DNA from: Streptomyces xylophagus
GTDB taxonomy: Bacteria; Actinomycetota; Actinomycetes; Streptomycetales; Streptomycetaceae
Direction of reading: 5' to 3'
Assembly: GCF_000716435.1 (NCBI RefSeq)
Contig: NZ_JNWO01000004.1
Span: 62,001-126,000 of the forward strand
Length of the DNA stretch: 64,000 bases
Below, piece after piece: positions 34,671 through 42,768 of the stretch (position 1 is its first letter; each line of letters opens with the position of its first letter). The notes below the pieces were generated by a model. That model was given only the letters and a program-made list of their open reading frames with translations, was not told the origin of the DNA and did no database searches. The position numbers and the translations under genes were made by a program.

Positions 34671-35894
34671 ATGCGACGTACTCCCTCCAAACGCCTGCTC
34701 GCAGCTGTGCTGCTGGCCGCCTCCGCACTGGCCCCGATGACGGCGACCGCCGCCACGGCCGCCCCCGCGGCCCACCTCGCGAACGCCGGCCGGCACGACC
34801 ACGACCACGACGCGTGCCCGGCGGACGGCCTCGGCCGCGGCGTCACCGCCCGGCTGGACAAGGCCGTCGCGGATGTCCGCGAGGAGGCGGGCATCCCCGG
34901 CGTCGCCGTCGGACTGTGGATGCCGGGCAAGGGCTGCTACGTCCGCGCGACCGGCGTCGCCGACAAGGTCACGGGGCAGCCGATGAGCACCGACTTCTTC
35001 TCGAGGATCGGCAGCGAGACCAAGACCTTCACAGTCACCGCGCTGCTCAAACTCGTCGACGACGGGCGGATCCGCCTCGACGACCCGATCGCCCGCTACG
35101 TCCACGGGGTGCCGAACGGCCGGCACATCACCCTGCGCCACCTGGCCGAGATGCGCAGCGGCCTGTTCCCGTACAGCTCCGACCCCGACTTCGCGCACGA
35201 CCTGCTGAGCGACCCCACCCGCTCGTTCACCCCGGACGAGCTGCTCGCGTACGGCTTCAAGCACCGCAACACCTCCGCACCGGACAAGGTGTTCGTCTAC
35301 AACAACAGCAACCTGGTCCTGCTCGGCCTGGTGATCGAGAAGGTCACCGGCCACCACATCGCCGACGTCATCGACCGGCGGGTGCTCCGCCCGGCCCACC
35401 TCGACCACACGCTGTTCCCCGACGGCCCCAACGTCCGCGAGTTCCCCGAGCCGCACGCCCGCGGATACACCAACCAGACGCTGAGCGGCGAGGTCGCCGA
35501 CTCCACGGACTGGAACCCGAGTTGGGCCTGGTCGGCCGGCGCGATGATCTCGACCATGGACGACCTGCGCAGCTGGGCGAAGACGGTCGCCACCGGGACG
35601 CTGCTCAGCCCGGAGACCCAGAAGCAGCGCCTGAAGACGCTGCCGACCGGATTCCCCGGCCTCAGCTACGGCCTCGGCATCTTCGAGACCGGCGGCTGGA
35701 TCGGGCACAACGGTTCCATCCCGGGCTACGAGTCCGTGACCGTCTACCTCCCCGCCCACAAGGCGACCCTGGTCGTGCTGCTCAACACCGACATCACGAC
35801 CGGGGGCCAGGAGCCGTCCACGCTGCTCGCCCGCGCGGTCACCCAGATCGCCACCCCCGACCACGTCTACGACGGCACGGCCCCCACACGCTAG
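34671..35894 (+). CDS. secreted serine hydrolase (beta-lactamase family)
   Basis: The 407-aa protein has a signal peptide (MRRTPSKRLLAAVLLAASALAPMTATAATA, cleavage near 31), then a His/Asp-rich stretch (GRHDHDHDACPAD). Class C motifs: S115-E-T-K118, Y-N-N at 210-212 (FVYNNSN) and HNG in WIGHNGSIPGY. It acts outside the cell on peptides or esters; related Streptomyces enzymes are D-aminopeptidases or carboxypeptidases. It is distinct in sequence from the hydrolase at 24090. ATG 34671 follows GGAAGAAG. Its stop overlaps the convergent stop of the next gene. Confidence 0.88.
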   Translation: MRRTPSKRLLAAVLLAASALAPMTATAATAAPAAHLANAGRHDHDHDACPADGLGRGVTARLDKAVADVREEAGIPGVAVGLWMPGKGCYVRATGVADKVTGQPMSTDFFSRIGSETKTFTVTALLKLVDDGRIRLDDPIARYVHGVPNGRHITLRHLAEMRSGLFPYSSDPDFAHDLLSDPTRSFTPDELLAYGFKHRNTSAPDKVFVYNNSNLVLLGLVIEKVTGHHIADVIDRRVLRPAHLDHTLFPDGPNVREFPEPHARGYTNQTLSGEVADSTDWNPSWAWSAGAMISTMDDLRSWAKTVATGTLLSPETQKQRLKTLPTGFPGLSYGLGIFETGGWIGHNGSIPGYESVTVYLPAHKATLVVLLNTDITTGGQEPSTLLARAVTQIATPDHVYDGTAPTR

Positions 35895-36220
35895 GAACTC
35901 CGCACGGCCGTGGGCCCGTCGGCGGTCTGTTCGTCGTCGGTGCCCACGCGCCTCTCCCGGCCGACGAAGAAGCTCAGCACCGCTGTGAGTGTGGAGGTCA
36001 GGGCGAGCCGTACGGCCCACGTGCCGAGGAGGTCGTCGCCGATGACGGAGGTGAAGTCGGGTCCGTCGAGGAGGGCCCTGCTCAGGAGCAGCGCGCCCGC
36101 GCCGCTCAACAGGTAGACCCACAGCGGCGGTTCGTTGGAGACGATGAGGACCGAGGCCGCGACGACCACGATCACACTGAGTACGACGGTGAGCGAAGTG
36201 ATGTCCATGGCCTTCAGCAT
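35891..36220 (-). CDS. small hypothetical membrane protein
   Basis: The 109-aa protein has three hydrophobic segments: about 7-25 (ITSLTVVLSVIVVVAASVLI), 32-48 (PLWVYLLSGAGALLLSRALL) and 66-86 (WAVRLALTSTLTAVLSFFVG), with a polar acidic tail (RERRVGTDDEQTADGP). No family is recognised. ATG at 36220 or, four codons later, 36208 could be the start. It ends inside the convergent hydrolase stop and is divergent from the next operon, sharing the palindrome at 36270. Confidence 0.7.
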   Translation of the reverse strand: MLKAMDITSLTVVLSVIVVVAASVLIVSNEPPLWVYLLSGAGALLLSRALLDGPDFTSVIGDDLLGTWAVRLALTSTLTAVLSFFVGRERRVGTDDEQTADGPTAVRSS

Positions 36221-36269
36221 TCCGCCGGCCGGCCTGCGACGCGTCGCCGCAGCGGACGAACGGAGCCTC

Positions 36270-36281
36270 TACCCAAGGGTA
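36270..36281. promoter_or_regulatory. palindrome TACCC-AA-GGGTA
   Basis: A 12-bp inverted repeat in the divergent interval between the small membrane protein (start 36220) and the response-regulator operon (36335). TATACC overlapping it on the minus strand could be a -10 box. It may be the binding site of the adjacent response regulator. Confidence 0.45.
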
Positions 36282-36334
36282 TAGACGCCGACCCGTGACG
36301 TCGGCTACGCGCCCGCTCTACGCTCGTGCCCGAC

Positions 36335-36517
36335 ATGGACACGGAGACCGCACGAAACTGGGCGCTTCCCGGGCTGCTCGCCCGGGCCCGCATCACCTTC
36401 GAACAGGCCGGTACGGTAAGGGTGTTGCTGCCGTTGCCGGCCGGACCCGGTCAAGTACCGCCCCCGGCAAAGGAGTTCTCGGAGATCCCGGAGGTGTCCC
36501 CATCGCCACCCGCGTGA
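36335..36517 (+). CDS. short ORF coupled to the response regulator
   Basis: The 60-aa frame (MDTETARNWALPGLLARARITFEQAGTVRVLLPLPAGPGQV...) ends at TGA 36515-36517 and overlaps the ATG of the response regulator (TGATG), a coupling arrangement. Third positions are GC-rich as in real genes. It is not recognised. It could be the worn tail of a lost histidine kinase or a genuine leader peptide. Confidence 0.4.
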   Translation: MDTETARNWALPGLLARARITFEQAGTVRVLLPLPAGPGQVPPPAKEFSEIPEVSPSPPA

Positions 36518-37173
36518 TGGTCGTCGACGACCAGGCGGTGGTCCGCGCCGGATTCGCCGCCATCGTCGACGCCGAACCCGACATGACCGTGGTCGGCGAG
36601 GCCGGGGACGGCGCCAGTGCCGTGGAACTCGCCACGCGCGAGGCACCCGACCTGGTCCTGATGGACATCCGGATGCCGGGCATGGACGGTCTCACCGCGA
36701 CGCGTTTCATCACCGCGCTCGAGACCGCGCCCCGCGTCCTGGTCCTCAGCACCTTCGACCTCGACGCCTATGTGTACGAGGCGTTGCGGGCCGGCGCCTC
36801 GGGCTTTCTGCTCAAGGACGCCCAGCCCGAGGAACTCCTCACCGCCCTGCGCGTGGTCGCCTCCGGCGAGGGCATCCTCGCCCCGGCCGTCACCCGCCGC
36901 CTGATCGACACCTTCGCCCAGGGCGCGCCCCCGCCGCCCGCCGTCACCGGTGCGCTCGCCCAACTCACCCCGCGCGAACGGGAAGTACTTCTCCACATCG
37001 CCTCGGGCCTGGCCAACGCGGAGATCGCGGACGCCCTGGGTGTCACCACCGGAACCGTGAAGACCCACGTCAACGCCCTGCTCACCAAACTGGGTCTGCG
37101 CGACCGGGTGCAGGCGACGATCCTGGCGTACGAGAGCGGCCTGATCCGCCCCGGCGGCGCACCCGTCGCCTGA
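36517..37173 (+). CDS. orphan NarL/FixJ-type response regulator
   Basis: The 218-aa protein has a receiver domain with D4/D5 (VVDDQ) and phosphoacceptor D50 (LVLMDIRMPG), Lys in FLLKDA, and a LuxR helix-turn-helix at about 148-195 (LTPREREVLLHIASGLANAEIADALGVTTGTVKTHVNALLTKLGL). No kinase gene is adjacent. The start is open: ATG 36517 and GTG 36514 lack a well-placed ribosome-binding site, whereas GGAGGT (36490-36495) is ideally spaced for an ATC at 36502 (IATRVMVV). ATG 36517 in the TGATG overlap is taken here. Confidence 0.9.
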   Translation: MVVDDQAVVRAGFAAIVDAEPDMTVVGEAGDGASAVELATREAPDLVLMDIRMPGMDGLTATRFITALETAPRVLVLSTFDLDAYVYEALRAGASGFLLKDAQPEELLTALRVVASGEGILAPAVTRRLIDTFAQGAPPPPAVTGALAQLTPREREVLLHIASGLANAEIADALGVTTGTVKTHVNALLTKLGLRDRVQATILAYESGLIRPGGAPVA

Positions 37174-37181
37174 TTCCGGTC

Positions 37182-38099
37182 TCAGGAGAACAGCAGCCGC
37201 CAGGTCAACGGCCCGGGCGTGCCGTCGGCGTCTCCGCGCAACTCCTTCCGCGACATCTGGAAGTCCCGCACGTTCAGCCGGTCCGCCTCTCCCCAGGTCC
37301 GGCTCGGGCCGACCTTGTAGTGGTCGCCGAAGCCACGCTTCACCAACTGCTTGCCGAGCTGCAGGACATACGCGTTCGACGCCCCGGCCACGAAGTACTT
37401 GCGCCCAGGGAACGCGGGCACCTTCGGCTTGGCGGGGGTGGTCGGCGCCGGGGTGTCGTCGCCCAGGTCCAGGTCGGCCTTCGCCTCCTTGACGAGCCGG
37501 GCGAAGTCGATCGCGCCGGGGTCGCCATGGACGTTCTCGGGCACGTGCATGTGCCCGCAGACCCCCTTGAAGTCGGTCCACTGCGCCCCGGTCATCCGCT
37601 GACCGCCGGCCTTCGCGTACGACGACGGGTACGCGGGCCACGCCTTCGGACCCGCCAGCGGCACCCCGTGCTCCTCGTGCATCCAGGCCAGGAACCGGGC
37701 CACCCCCTGCAACGCCCAGTCGGGCGCGTCCGGCCAGTACACGTGCGCCTGCCCCGACGCCTGCCACTTCGCATGCGTCTTCGGGTCACAGGTACCGACC
37801 AGCTCGACCTGACACACGTTCAGGGTGTTCGTCTCGACACCGCCCCGCAGATTGACCAGCGCTCTGGAGGACGTCTCTATGTCGAAGTGCTGGTACCACT
37901 TCAGCTTCCTGGCGGCGAGGTCGGGCACGGCGGTCAGGTTCGGCGCGGAGGAACCGCCGCCGTATCCCGGCAGGGTGGGCCCCTCGGTGGTGTGCAGCAC
38001 GACCACGTCGACCTGCATCGGGTCACCGCCGAAGTCGTCCTGGTACCAGTTCGCCCGACTGGCGGAGGGGTAGCGCTGGGGTCCTGTCCTGGTGCTCAT
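37182..38099 (-). CDS. N-acetylmuramoyl-L-alanine amidase-like protein, no signal peptide
   Basis: The 305-aa protein begins with a lytic-amidase fold (amidase_2/PGRP-like): VDVVVLHTTEGPTLPGYGGG with a zinc-type His at about 36, VNLRGGVETNTLNVCQVELVG, and GHMHVPENVHGDPGAIDFARLV supplying the later His and Asp. A Thr/Pro linker (DDTPAPTTPAKPKVPAFPG) leads to a C-terminal module (KYFVAGASNAYVLQLGKQLVKRGF...WGEADRLNVRDFQ) similar to the peptidoglycan-binding end of actinophage endolysins. There is no signal peptide, consistent with a phage origin or another export route. ATG at 38099 follows AGGAG. Confidence 0.78.
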   Translation of the reverse strand: MSTRTGPQRYPSASRANWYQDDFGGDPMQVDVVVLHTTEGPTLPGYGGGSSAPNLTAVPDLAARKLKWYQHFDIETSSRALVNLRGGVETNTLNVCQVELVGTCDPKTHAKWQASGQAHVYWPDAPDWALQGVARFLAWMHEEHGVPLAGPKAWPAYPSSYAKAGGQRMTGAQWTDFKGVCGHMHVPENVHGDPGAIDFARLVKEAKADLDLGDDTPAPTTPAKPKVPAFPGRKYFVAGASNAYVLQLGKQLVKRGFGDHYKVGPSRTWGEADRLNVRDFQMSRKELRGDADGTPGPLTWRLLFS

Positions 38100-38246
38100 C
38101 ACAGACTCCTGGGGTGACGGGGGAACTTCTTCGGAACACGGTTGAATTCTCGAAGAAGGCCCGTCACGGAACATCGGCCCAGAACCTGATCTCGGGGGTG
38201 CCGGTCTGTATCCGGAGATAGAGACGGGTCTACGACCGGGGACGGA

Positions 38247-38849
38247 TCAGTCCCGCACGACCGCCGTCATCGCCTCGATGCCCCCGGCGAGGAAGGCCAT
38301 GGCCGCGGTGATGGCCTGGTCGCGGTCGGTTCCCTCGGGGTGCTCGAAGACCTCGGTGGCCACCGCGGCGGCGGCGACGGCCACGAGGCGGGGGCCGATC
38401 CCCTCCGGGGCCTGACCGGTCTCCTCGGCGAAGATGCGGGCGCCCTCCTCGATGACCGCCGCCATCCGCGCGCTGCGTACCGCCCGCAGTTCCGGGTTGG
38501 CCTCGAACATGCGCATTTCGAGCTCGTCGGTCTCGTCCTGGCAGGCCATCTCCTCGCGCAGCCAGCCCTCCAGGGCGTGCAGGGCGCTCTCCCCGGGGGC
38601 GCGGCCACGCAGTACCTCGGTCAGGCTCAGCGCCGCGGCGTCGAAGACCGAGAAGGCGATGTCCTGCTTGGAGCGGAAGTACAGCGTCACCGTGCGGGGG
38701 GACACCTCGGCCGCCGCGGCGATCTCCGCGATCGTCGTGGCGTCGTAGCCCTGCGTGGCGAAGAGCTCGAAGGCCGCGTGAGTGATCGCGGCCCGTCGTC
38801 TGGCCTTGCCGCGTGCGCGCAGGCCGTCACCCGCCGTAGCCCTGTCCAT
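38247..38849 (-). CDS. TetR-family regulator of the MMPL transporter
   Basis: The 200-aa protein has an N-terminal TetR helix-turn-helix at about 20-65 (RRAAITHAAFELFATQGYDATTIAEIAAAAEVSPRTVTLYFRSKQDIAFSV) and a helical ligand domain. It is divergent from the MMPL transporter gene at 38995 and the intergenic sequence carries an AT-rich inverted repeat, so it very likely represses the transporter and itself. ATG 38849 is preferred, but the ATG four codons earlier (38861) is possible; neither has a strong ribosome-binding site. Confidence 0.9.
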   Translation of the reverse strand: MDRATAGDGLRARGKARRRAAITHAAFELFATQGYDATTIAEIAAAAEVSPRTVTLYFRSKQDIAFSVFDAAALSLTEVLRGRAPGESALHALEGWLREEMACQDETDELEMRMFEANPELRAVRSARMAAVIEEGARIFAEETGQAPEGIGPRLVAVAAAAVATEVFEHPEGTDRDQAITAAMAFLAGGIEAMTAVVRD

Positions 38850-38876
38850 GGCGCTCAGCATAGCCGGGCAGCTGCA

Positions 38877-38917
38877 ATTTTACATCCGACGGTAAATTTG
38901 CATTAGGCTGTAAAAAT
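38877..38917. promoter_or_regulatory. TetR operator between regulator and MMPL gene
   Basis: ATTTTAC (38877-38883) and GTAAATT (38892-38898) form an imperfect inverted repeat, and a third element TGTAAAAAT (38909-38917) mirrors TTTACA. The AT-rich block stands out in high-GC DNA and lies 28 nt upstream of the TetR start and 78 nt upstream of the transporter start. Confidence 0.6.
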
Positions 38918-38994
38918 CCCGCTGTTCCTACGGGACCGTGGACCGTTCCGACCGGGTCGACAGCTGCCGAACCCCGAAACGAAAGAGACCTGCC

Positions 38995-41241
38995 GTGGCG
39001 AAACGCTTGTACGCGCTGGGACGTTGGGCGGCGCGCCGCCGGGGCCGGGTGCTCGCGGTGTGGGTGCTGCTCCTCGCGGTGGCCGCCGGTCTGGGCACCA
39101 CCCTCGGCGGAAAGGTGACGACGGAGTTCTCGGTGCCCGGCATCGAGTCGCAGCAGGCCCAGGATCTGCTGAAGGAGAAGTTCCCGCAGGCCGCGGGCGG
39201 CACGGCACGGGTCGTGTTCGCCGCGCACGAGGGCACGAAACTCTCCGGAGAGAAGGAGCGGCGGGCCATCGCCGCGACCCTCAAGGACGTCGCCGCCGTG
39301 CCCGGGGTGATCACCGTCTCCGACCCCGCGAAGACCGGCGCCGTCTCGAAGGACGGCACCATCGGTTACGCCGACGCGGTGTTCGGCAAGCCCGCCGACA
39401 ATGTGCCCCAGTCCGCCAAGGACCGGCTCGACGACGCCCTGGACCCGGCCAGGAAGGCGGGCCTGGAGGTCGAGTTGGGCGGCACCGTGTCCACCCCGGC
39501 GCCCGAGGTCGGCGGCCCCGCCGAGGTGGTCGGCGTGGTCGTGGCCTTCGTGGTCCTCGCGCTCGCGCTCAGCTCACTCGTGGCGGCCGGGCTGCCGCTG
39601 GTGACCGCCCTCGTCGGCGTCGGGATCGGCGTGATGACGGTCCAGTTCCTGTCCCGGTTCGTCGAGATGACGAACACCGCGACCGTGCTCGCGCTGATGA
39701 TCGGCCTGGCGGTCGGTATCGACTACGCCCTGTTCATCGTCTCCCGGCATCGAGAACAGCTCGCCGATCCCGAACAGGACGTGCCCGACTCGATCGCCCG
39801 CGCCACCGCCACGGCGGGCAGCGCCGTGACCTTCGCGGGCGTGACGGTCATCATCGCGCTCGCCGCGCTCTCCACGGCCGGTATCCCGTTCCTCACCGTG
39901 ATGGGCCTGGCCGCCGCCGGCACCGTACTCGTCGCGGTCCTGGTCGCGCTCACCCTCGTACCGGCCCTGCTGGGCTTCCTCGGCGAACGCCTGCGCCCGA
40001 AGAGCGGTCCCAAGAGCGGACGGAGTGCTGGGAAGAAGGTGGCCGGCCGCGAGCGCAAGCCTGGTGCCTGGGGTCTCGCCTGGGGCCGCCTCATGACGCG
40101 CTTCCCCATCCCCGTCCTGGTCGTGAGTGTCCTCGGCCTGCTCGCCCTCGCCCTGCCCGCCACCGGACTGCGGCTCGGGCTGCCGAGCAACGAGACCCAG
40201 CCCGCCGCGAGCACCCAGCACAAGAGCTACGAACTGCTCACCGAGGGCTTCGGCCCGGGCTTCAACGCGACCCTGGTCGTCGTCGTGGACGGCACCCGCG
40301 TACCGGCCGCGCAGCGCGAGACGGTCGTGAAGCAGGTCGCCGGGGCCGTCGGCAAGGACCCGGACATCGCGACCGTGGCGCCGCCCACGGCCACCGAGGA
40401 CGGGGCGATCACCGTGATCGGTGTCGTACCGAAGACCGGCCCCGACGACCGGAAGACCACCGACCTGGTGCACCGGCTGCGCGACCACGCGGTGACCCCG
40501 GTGACGGACGCGGGCGGCACGGCCTACGTCGCCGGCGCCACCGCCGCCGGGATCGACGTGTCGGCGAAGCTGTCCTCGGCACTGCCGCTGTTCGTCACGA
40601 TCATCGTCGTCCTCGCGCTGCTCCTGCTGATGCTTGCCTTCCGCTCGCTCCTGGTGCCGCTCAAGGCCGTACTCGGCTTCCTGCTGTCCATCGCGGCGAG
40701 CCTCGGCGCGATCGTGTGGGTCTTCCAGGACGGCAACCTCTCCGGACTGTTCCAGGTCGCGGCGGCTGCCCCGATCGCGAGCTTCGTGCCGGTGCTGCTG
40801 ATCGGCGTCCTGTTCGGGCTCGCGATGGACTACGAAGTGTTCCTGGTCAGCCGGATGCGGGAGCACTTCCACCACCACGGGGACGCGCGGGCGGCGGTCG
40901 AGCACGGCGTGGAGCGCAGCGGCCGGGTCGTCACGGCGGCGGCTCTCATCATGGCGGCCGTCTTCGGCGGCTTCATCTTCAACCACGACCCGACCGTCAA
41001 GTCGATCGGCTTCGCGCTGACCGTCGGCGTCCTCATCGACGCCTTCGTGGTCCGCCTCACGATCGTCCCCGCGCTGCTGAGCCTGCTCGGCCGCCACGCG
41101 TGGGCCCTGCCCAAGTGGCTGGACCGCGCCGTGCCCAACGTGGACATCGAGGGCGACTCACTGCCGCCGCGCGGTGCGGACACCGGCCGGACGGAAACAG
41201 CTCCTGTCGCCGCCGAACCGGTACCCGCCGACAAGAGCTGA
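38995..41241 (+). CDS. MMPL-family RND transporter
   Basis: The 748-aa transporter has two MMPL halves. Each has a first helix, a large extracytoplasmic loop and a block of five helices: about 190-340 (VVGVVVAFVVLALALSSLVAAGLPLVTALVGVGIG..., with GLAVGIDYALFIVSRHREQL) and about 540-690 (PLFVTIIVVLALLLLMLAFRSLLVPLKAVLGFLLS..., with GLAMDYEVFLVSRMRE). The paired GxDYxxF-type motifs are the family's proton-relay signature. It probably exports lipids or drugs. GTG at 38995 follows AAAGAGA. The divergent TetR gene and operator suggest induction by its substrate. Confidence 0.95.
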   Translation: MAKRLYALGRWAARRRGRVLAVWVLLLAVAAGLGTTLGGKVTTEFSVPGIESQQAQDLLKEKFPQAAGGTARVVFAAHEGTKLSGEKERRAIAATLKDVAAVPGVITVSDPAKTGAVSKDGTIGYADAVFGKPADNVPQSAKDRLDDALDPARKAGLEVELGGTVSTPAPEVGGPAEVVGVVVAFVVLALALSSLVAAGLPLVTALVGVGIGVMTVQFLSRFVEMTNTATVLALMIGLAVGIDYALFIVSRHREQLADPEQDVPDSIARATATAGSAVTFAGVTVIIALAALSTAGIPFLTVMGLAAAGTVLVAVLVALTLVPALLGFLGERLRPKSGPKSGRSAGKKVAGRERKPGAWGLAWGRLMTRFPIPVLVVSVLGLLALALPATGLRLGLPSNETQPAASTQHKSYELLTEGFGPGFNATLVVVVDGTRVPAAQRETVVKQVAGAVGKDPDIATVAPPTATEDGAITVIGVVPKTGPDDRKTTDLVHRLRDHAVTPVTDAGGTAYVAGATAAGIDVSAKLSSALPLFVTIIVVLALLLLMLAFRSLLVPLKAVLGFLLSIAASLGAIVWVFQDGNLSGLFQVAAAAPIASFVPVLLIGVLFGLAMDYEVFLVSRMREHFHHHGDARAAVEHGVERSGRVVTAAALIMAAVFGGFIFNHDPTVKSIGFALTVGVLIDAFVVRLTIVPALLSLLGRHAWALPKWLDRAVPNVDIEGDSLPPRGADTGRTETAPVAAEPVPADKS

Positions 41242-41266
41242 TCAGGCACAGCGATACGTGAACGCC

Positions 41267-41299
41267 GGTGCGGGCGGCCCAGCGAGAGCCGCCCGCACC
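41267..41299. terminator. bidirectional terminator
   Basis: A perfect 12-bp stem, GGTGCGGGCGGC / GCCGCCCGCACC, closes a 9-nt loop. It lies between the convergent stops of the MMPL gene (41241) and the cupin gene (41319). Confidence 0.75.
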
Positions 41300-41318
41300 T
41301 TTGCCGTACCGGCCCCGC

Positions 41319-41873
41319 TCAGCCCTGGTCGGCAGGCCTGCCGAAGTCCGCTTCCTCCGGCAGGATCTCCATGTCTATGTCCGCGCGCCCGAGGAGCGGG
41401 CCCAGCGCCATGCCGCGCTCCGGCGGCCAGAACTCGGGCCTCTTGCCGGGCACGGGGTCGTCCCCGCCGTCCAGCCACAGCCCCTCGCCGCCGCCGGGGG
41501 TGAAGAAGGCCACCATGTGCGCCTGTTCGTCGGTGAGGTTCCGGAACCGGTGCCGGGTGCCCCTGGGCACGAAGACGAAGTCACCCGTGTTCGCCACGAA
41601 GGTCTGGTCGCCGTTCAGGAATTCCAGCGAACCCGAGATGACGTAGAAGGACTCGTCGGCACTCTTGTGCACATGCGCCACGGGTCCACCGCCCGGCGGC
41701 ACCCAGCAGACGGTGAAGCCCACCGCGCCGCCGGTGGAATCGGCCGTGGCCAGGGTCTCGTAGACGTCACCGGACATCCACTTGACCACGCCCTTCTCGG
41801 TGGGGACGTGCAGGACGCGAGGACGGTAGTAATCGGGCGTCTCCGCGCCGCTGTTCTGCACTGCAGAGCTCAT
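41319..41873 (-). CDS. cupin-domain protein
   Basis: The 184-aa protein has a single cupin barrel: motif 1 GGGPVAHVHKSADESFYVISGSLEF (His pair and Glu for metal) and motif 2 GDFVFVPRGTRHRFRN. Short N- and C-terminal tails follow. The family includes dioxygenases and isomerases; no specific substrate can be given. ATG 41873 follows GAGGAAA. It lies 61 nt downstream of the MBL hydrolase on the same strand, so the two are probably one transcript repressed by the TetR gene at 42769. Confidence 0.85.
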   Translation of the reverse strand: MSSAVQNSGAETPDYYRPRVLHVPTEKGVVKWMSGDVYETLATADSTGGAVGFTVCWVPPGGGPVAHVHKSADESFYVISGSLEFLNGDQTFVANTGDFVFVPRGTRHRFRNLTDEQAHMVAFFTPGGGEGLWLDGGDDPVPGKRPEFWPPERGMALGPLLGRADIDMEILPEEADFGRPADQG

Positions 41874-41934
41874 GTCGTTTCCTCGAAGGCATGGGGAGAA
41901 AAGATGGGGAAGGGGAACCGGAAGGTGACGGAAG

Positions 41935-42702
41935 TCAGTGGACGCCGAACTCCCGTGCCTGCCGGGTGGCGGCGCGGACGCCGTCGGTGAAGGGCTCGCC
42001 GTGTCCGGGCAGCAGCAGGTCCGCCGTCAGTTCGTCGAGGCGGTCCAGGGCGAGGAGCGCGGCCCGGCTGTCGTGGGTGAAGCAGCGGCTCACGAGCGTG
42101 GGCCCGGTACGGTCGGCGAAACCGTCGGCGGTGACCAGCGCGTCGCCGGTGAAGAGCAGCCCGCGGTCGGGGAAGAGGTACGCGGCGCTGCCGGGCGTGT
42201 GTCCGGGCAGTACGACGGCCTGCGGGGCGCCGGGAACGTCCTTCAGCACCTGGTCGCCGTAGAAGATCCGCGCACCCTGCACCGGGGGAGCGGTGAAGGC
42301 TCCGGAGCGGGCCAGTCGGAGGGGGAGGGCGAGTGCGGAGGGCCTGCGCAGCAGGTACGGGAGCAGTGAACGCTCGGGCTTGGCGTGGCGCATCGAGCTG
42401 CGCGGGCCGTCCCGCAGGATGACGTCGTCGCGCTCGTGGATCCAGAGGTCGGCGCCGGCTTCCTGGAGGGGGCGGGCCAGTCCCGTGTGGTCGGCGTGGC
42501 CGTGGGTCAGGAGTACGGCACGGATGTCGGCCGGCGAGTGGCCGAGGCCGGCCAGCAGTGTGTCCAGCTGCTGGAGATGGGCGGGCGTTCCCGCGTCGAC
42601 CAGGACGAGACCGTCGGGGTCCTCGATCAGGTAGAAGTTGACGCCGTGATCGCCGAGGCGGTGGACGCCAGGTGCGACCGGCGTGGGCGCAGGACGGGAC
42701 AT
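41935..42702 (-). CDS. MBL-fold metallohydrolase
   Basis: The 255-aa protein has the metallo-beta-lactamase fold with the metal motif HGHADHTG near residue 67-74, a following His in LPGHTPGSAAYLF, the Asp in FTGDAL, and a final His in LLPGHGEP. It resembles glyoxalase II/quorum-quenching type hydrolases; the substrate is unknown. ATG at 42702 follows GGAGG at 5 nt and is preferred to an upstream ATG. The palindrome at 42733 lies just upstream, shared with the divergent TetR gene. Confidence 0.88.
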   Translation of the reverse strand: MSRPAPTPVAPGVHRLGDHGVNFYLIEDPDGLVLVDAGTPAHLQQLDTLLAGLGHSPADIRAVLLTHGHADHTGLARPLQEAGADLWIHERDDVILRDGPRSSMRHAKPERSLLPYLLRRPSALALPLRLARSGAFTAPPVQGARIFYGDQVLKDVPGAPQAVVLPGHTPGSAAYLFPDRGLLFTGDALVTADGFADRTGPTLVSRCFTHDSRAALLALDRLDELTADLLLPGHGEPFTDGVRAATRQAREFGVH

Positions 42703-42732
42703 GAGAGCCTCCGGCAACGGAGCCATATTCGA

Positions 42733-42746
42733 TACAGTCGACTGTA
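42733..42746. promoter_or_regulatory. TetR operator TACAGTCGACTGTA
   Basis: A perfect 14-bp palindrome lies between the divergent MBL (start 42702) and TetR (start 42769) genes. Its position over both promoters fits an autoregulated repressor. Confidence 0.7.
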
Positions 42747-42768
42747 ACAGAATTGGAGGGGTGTGCCG

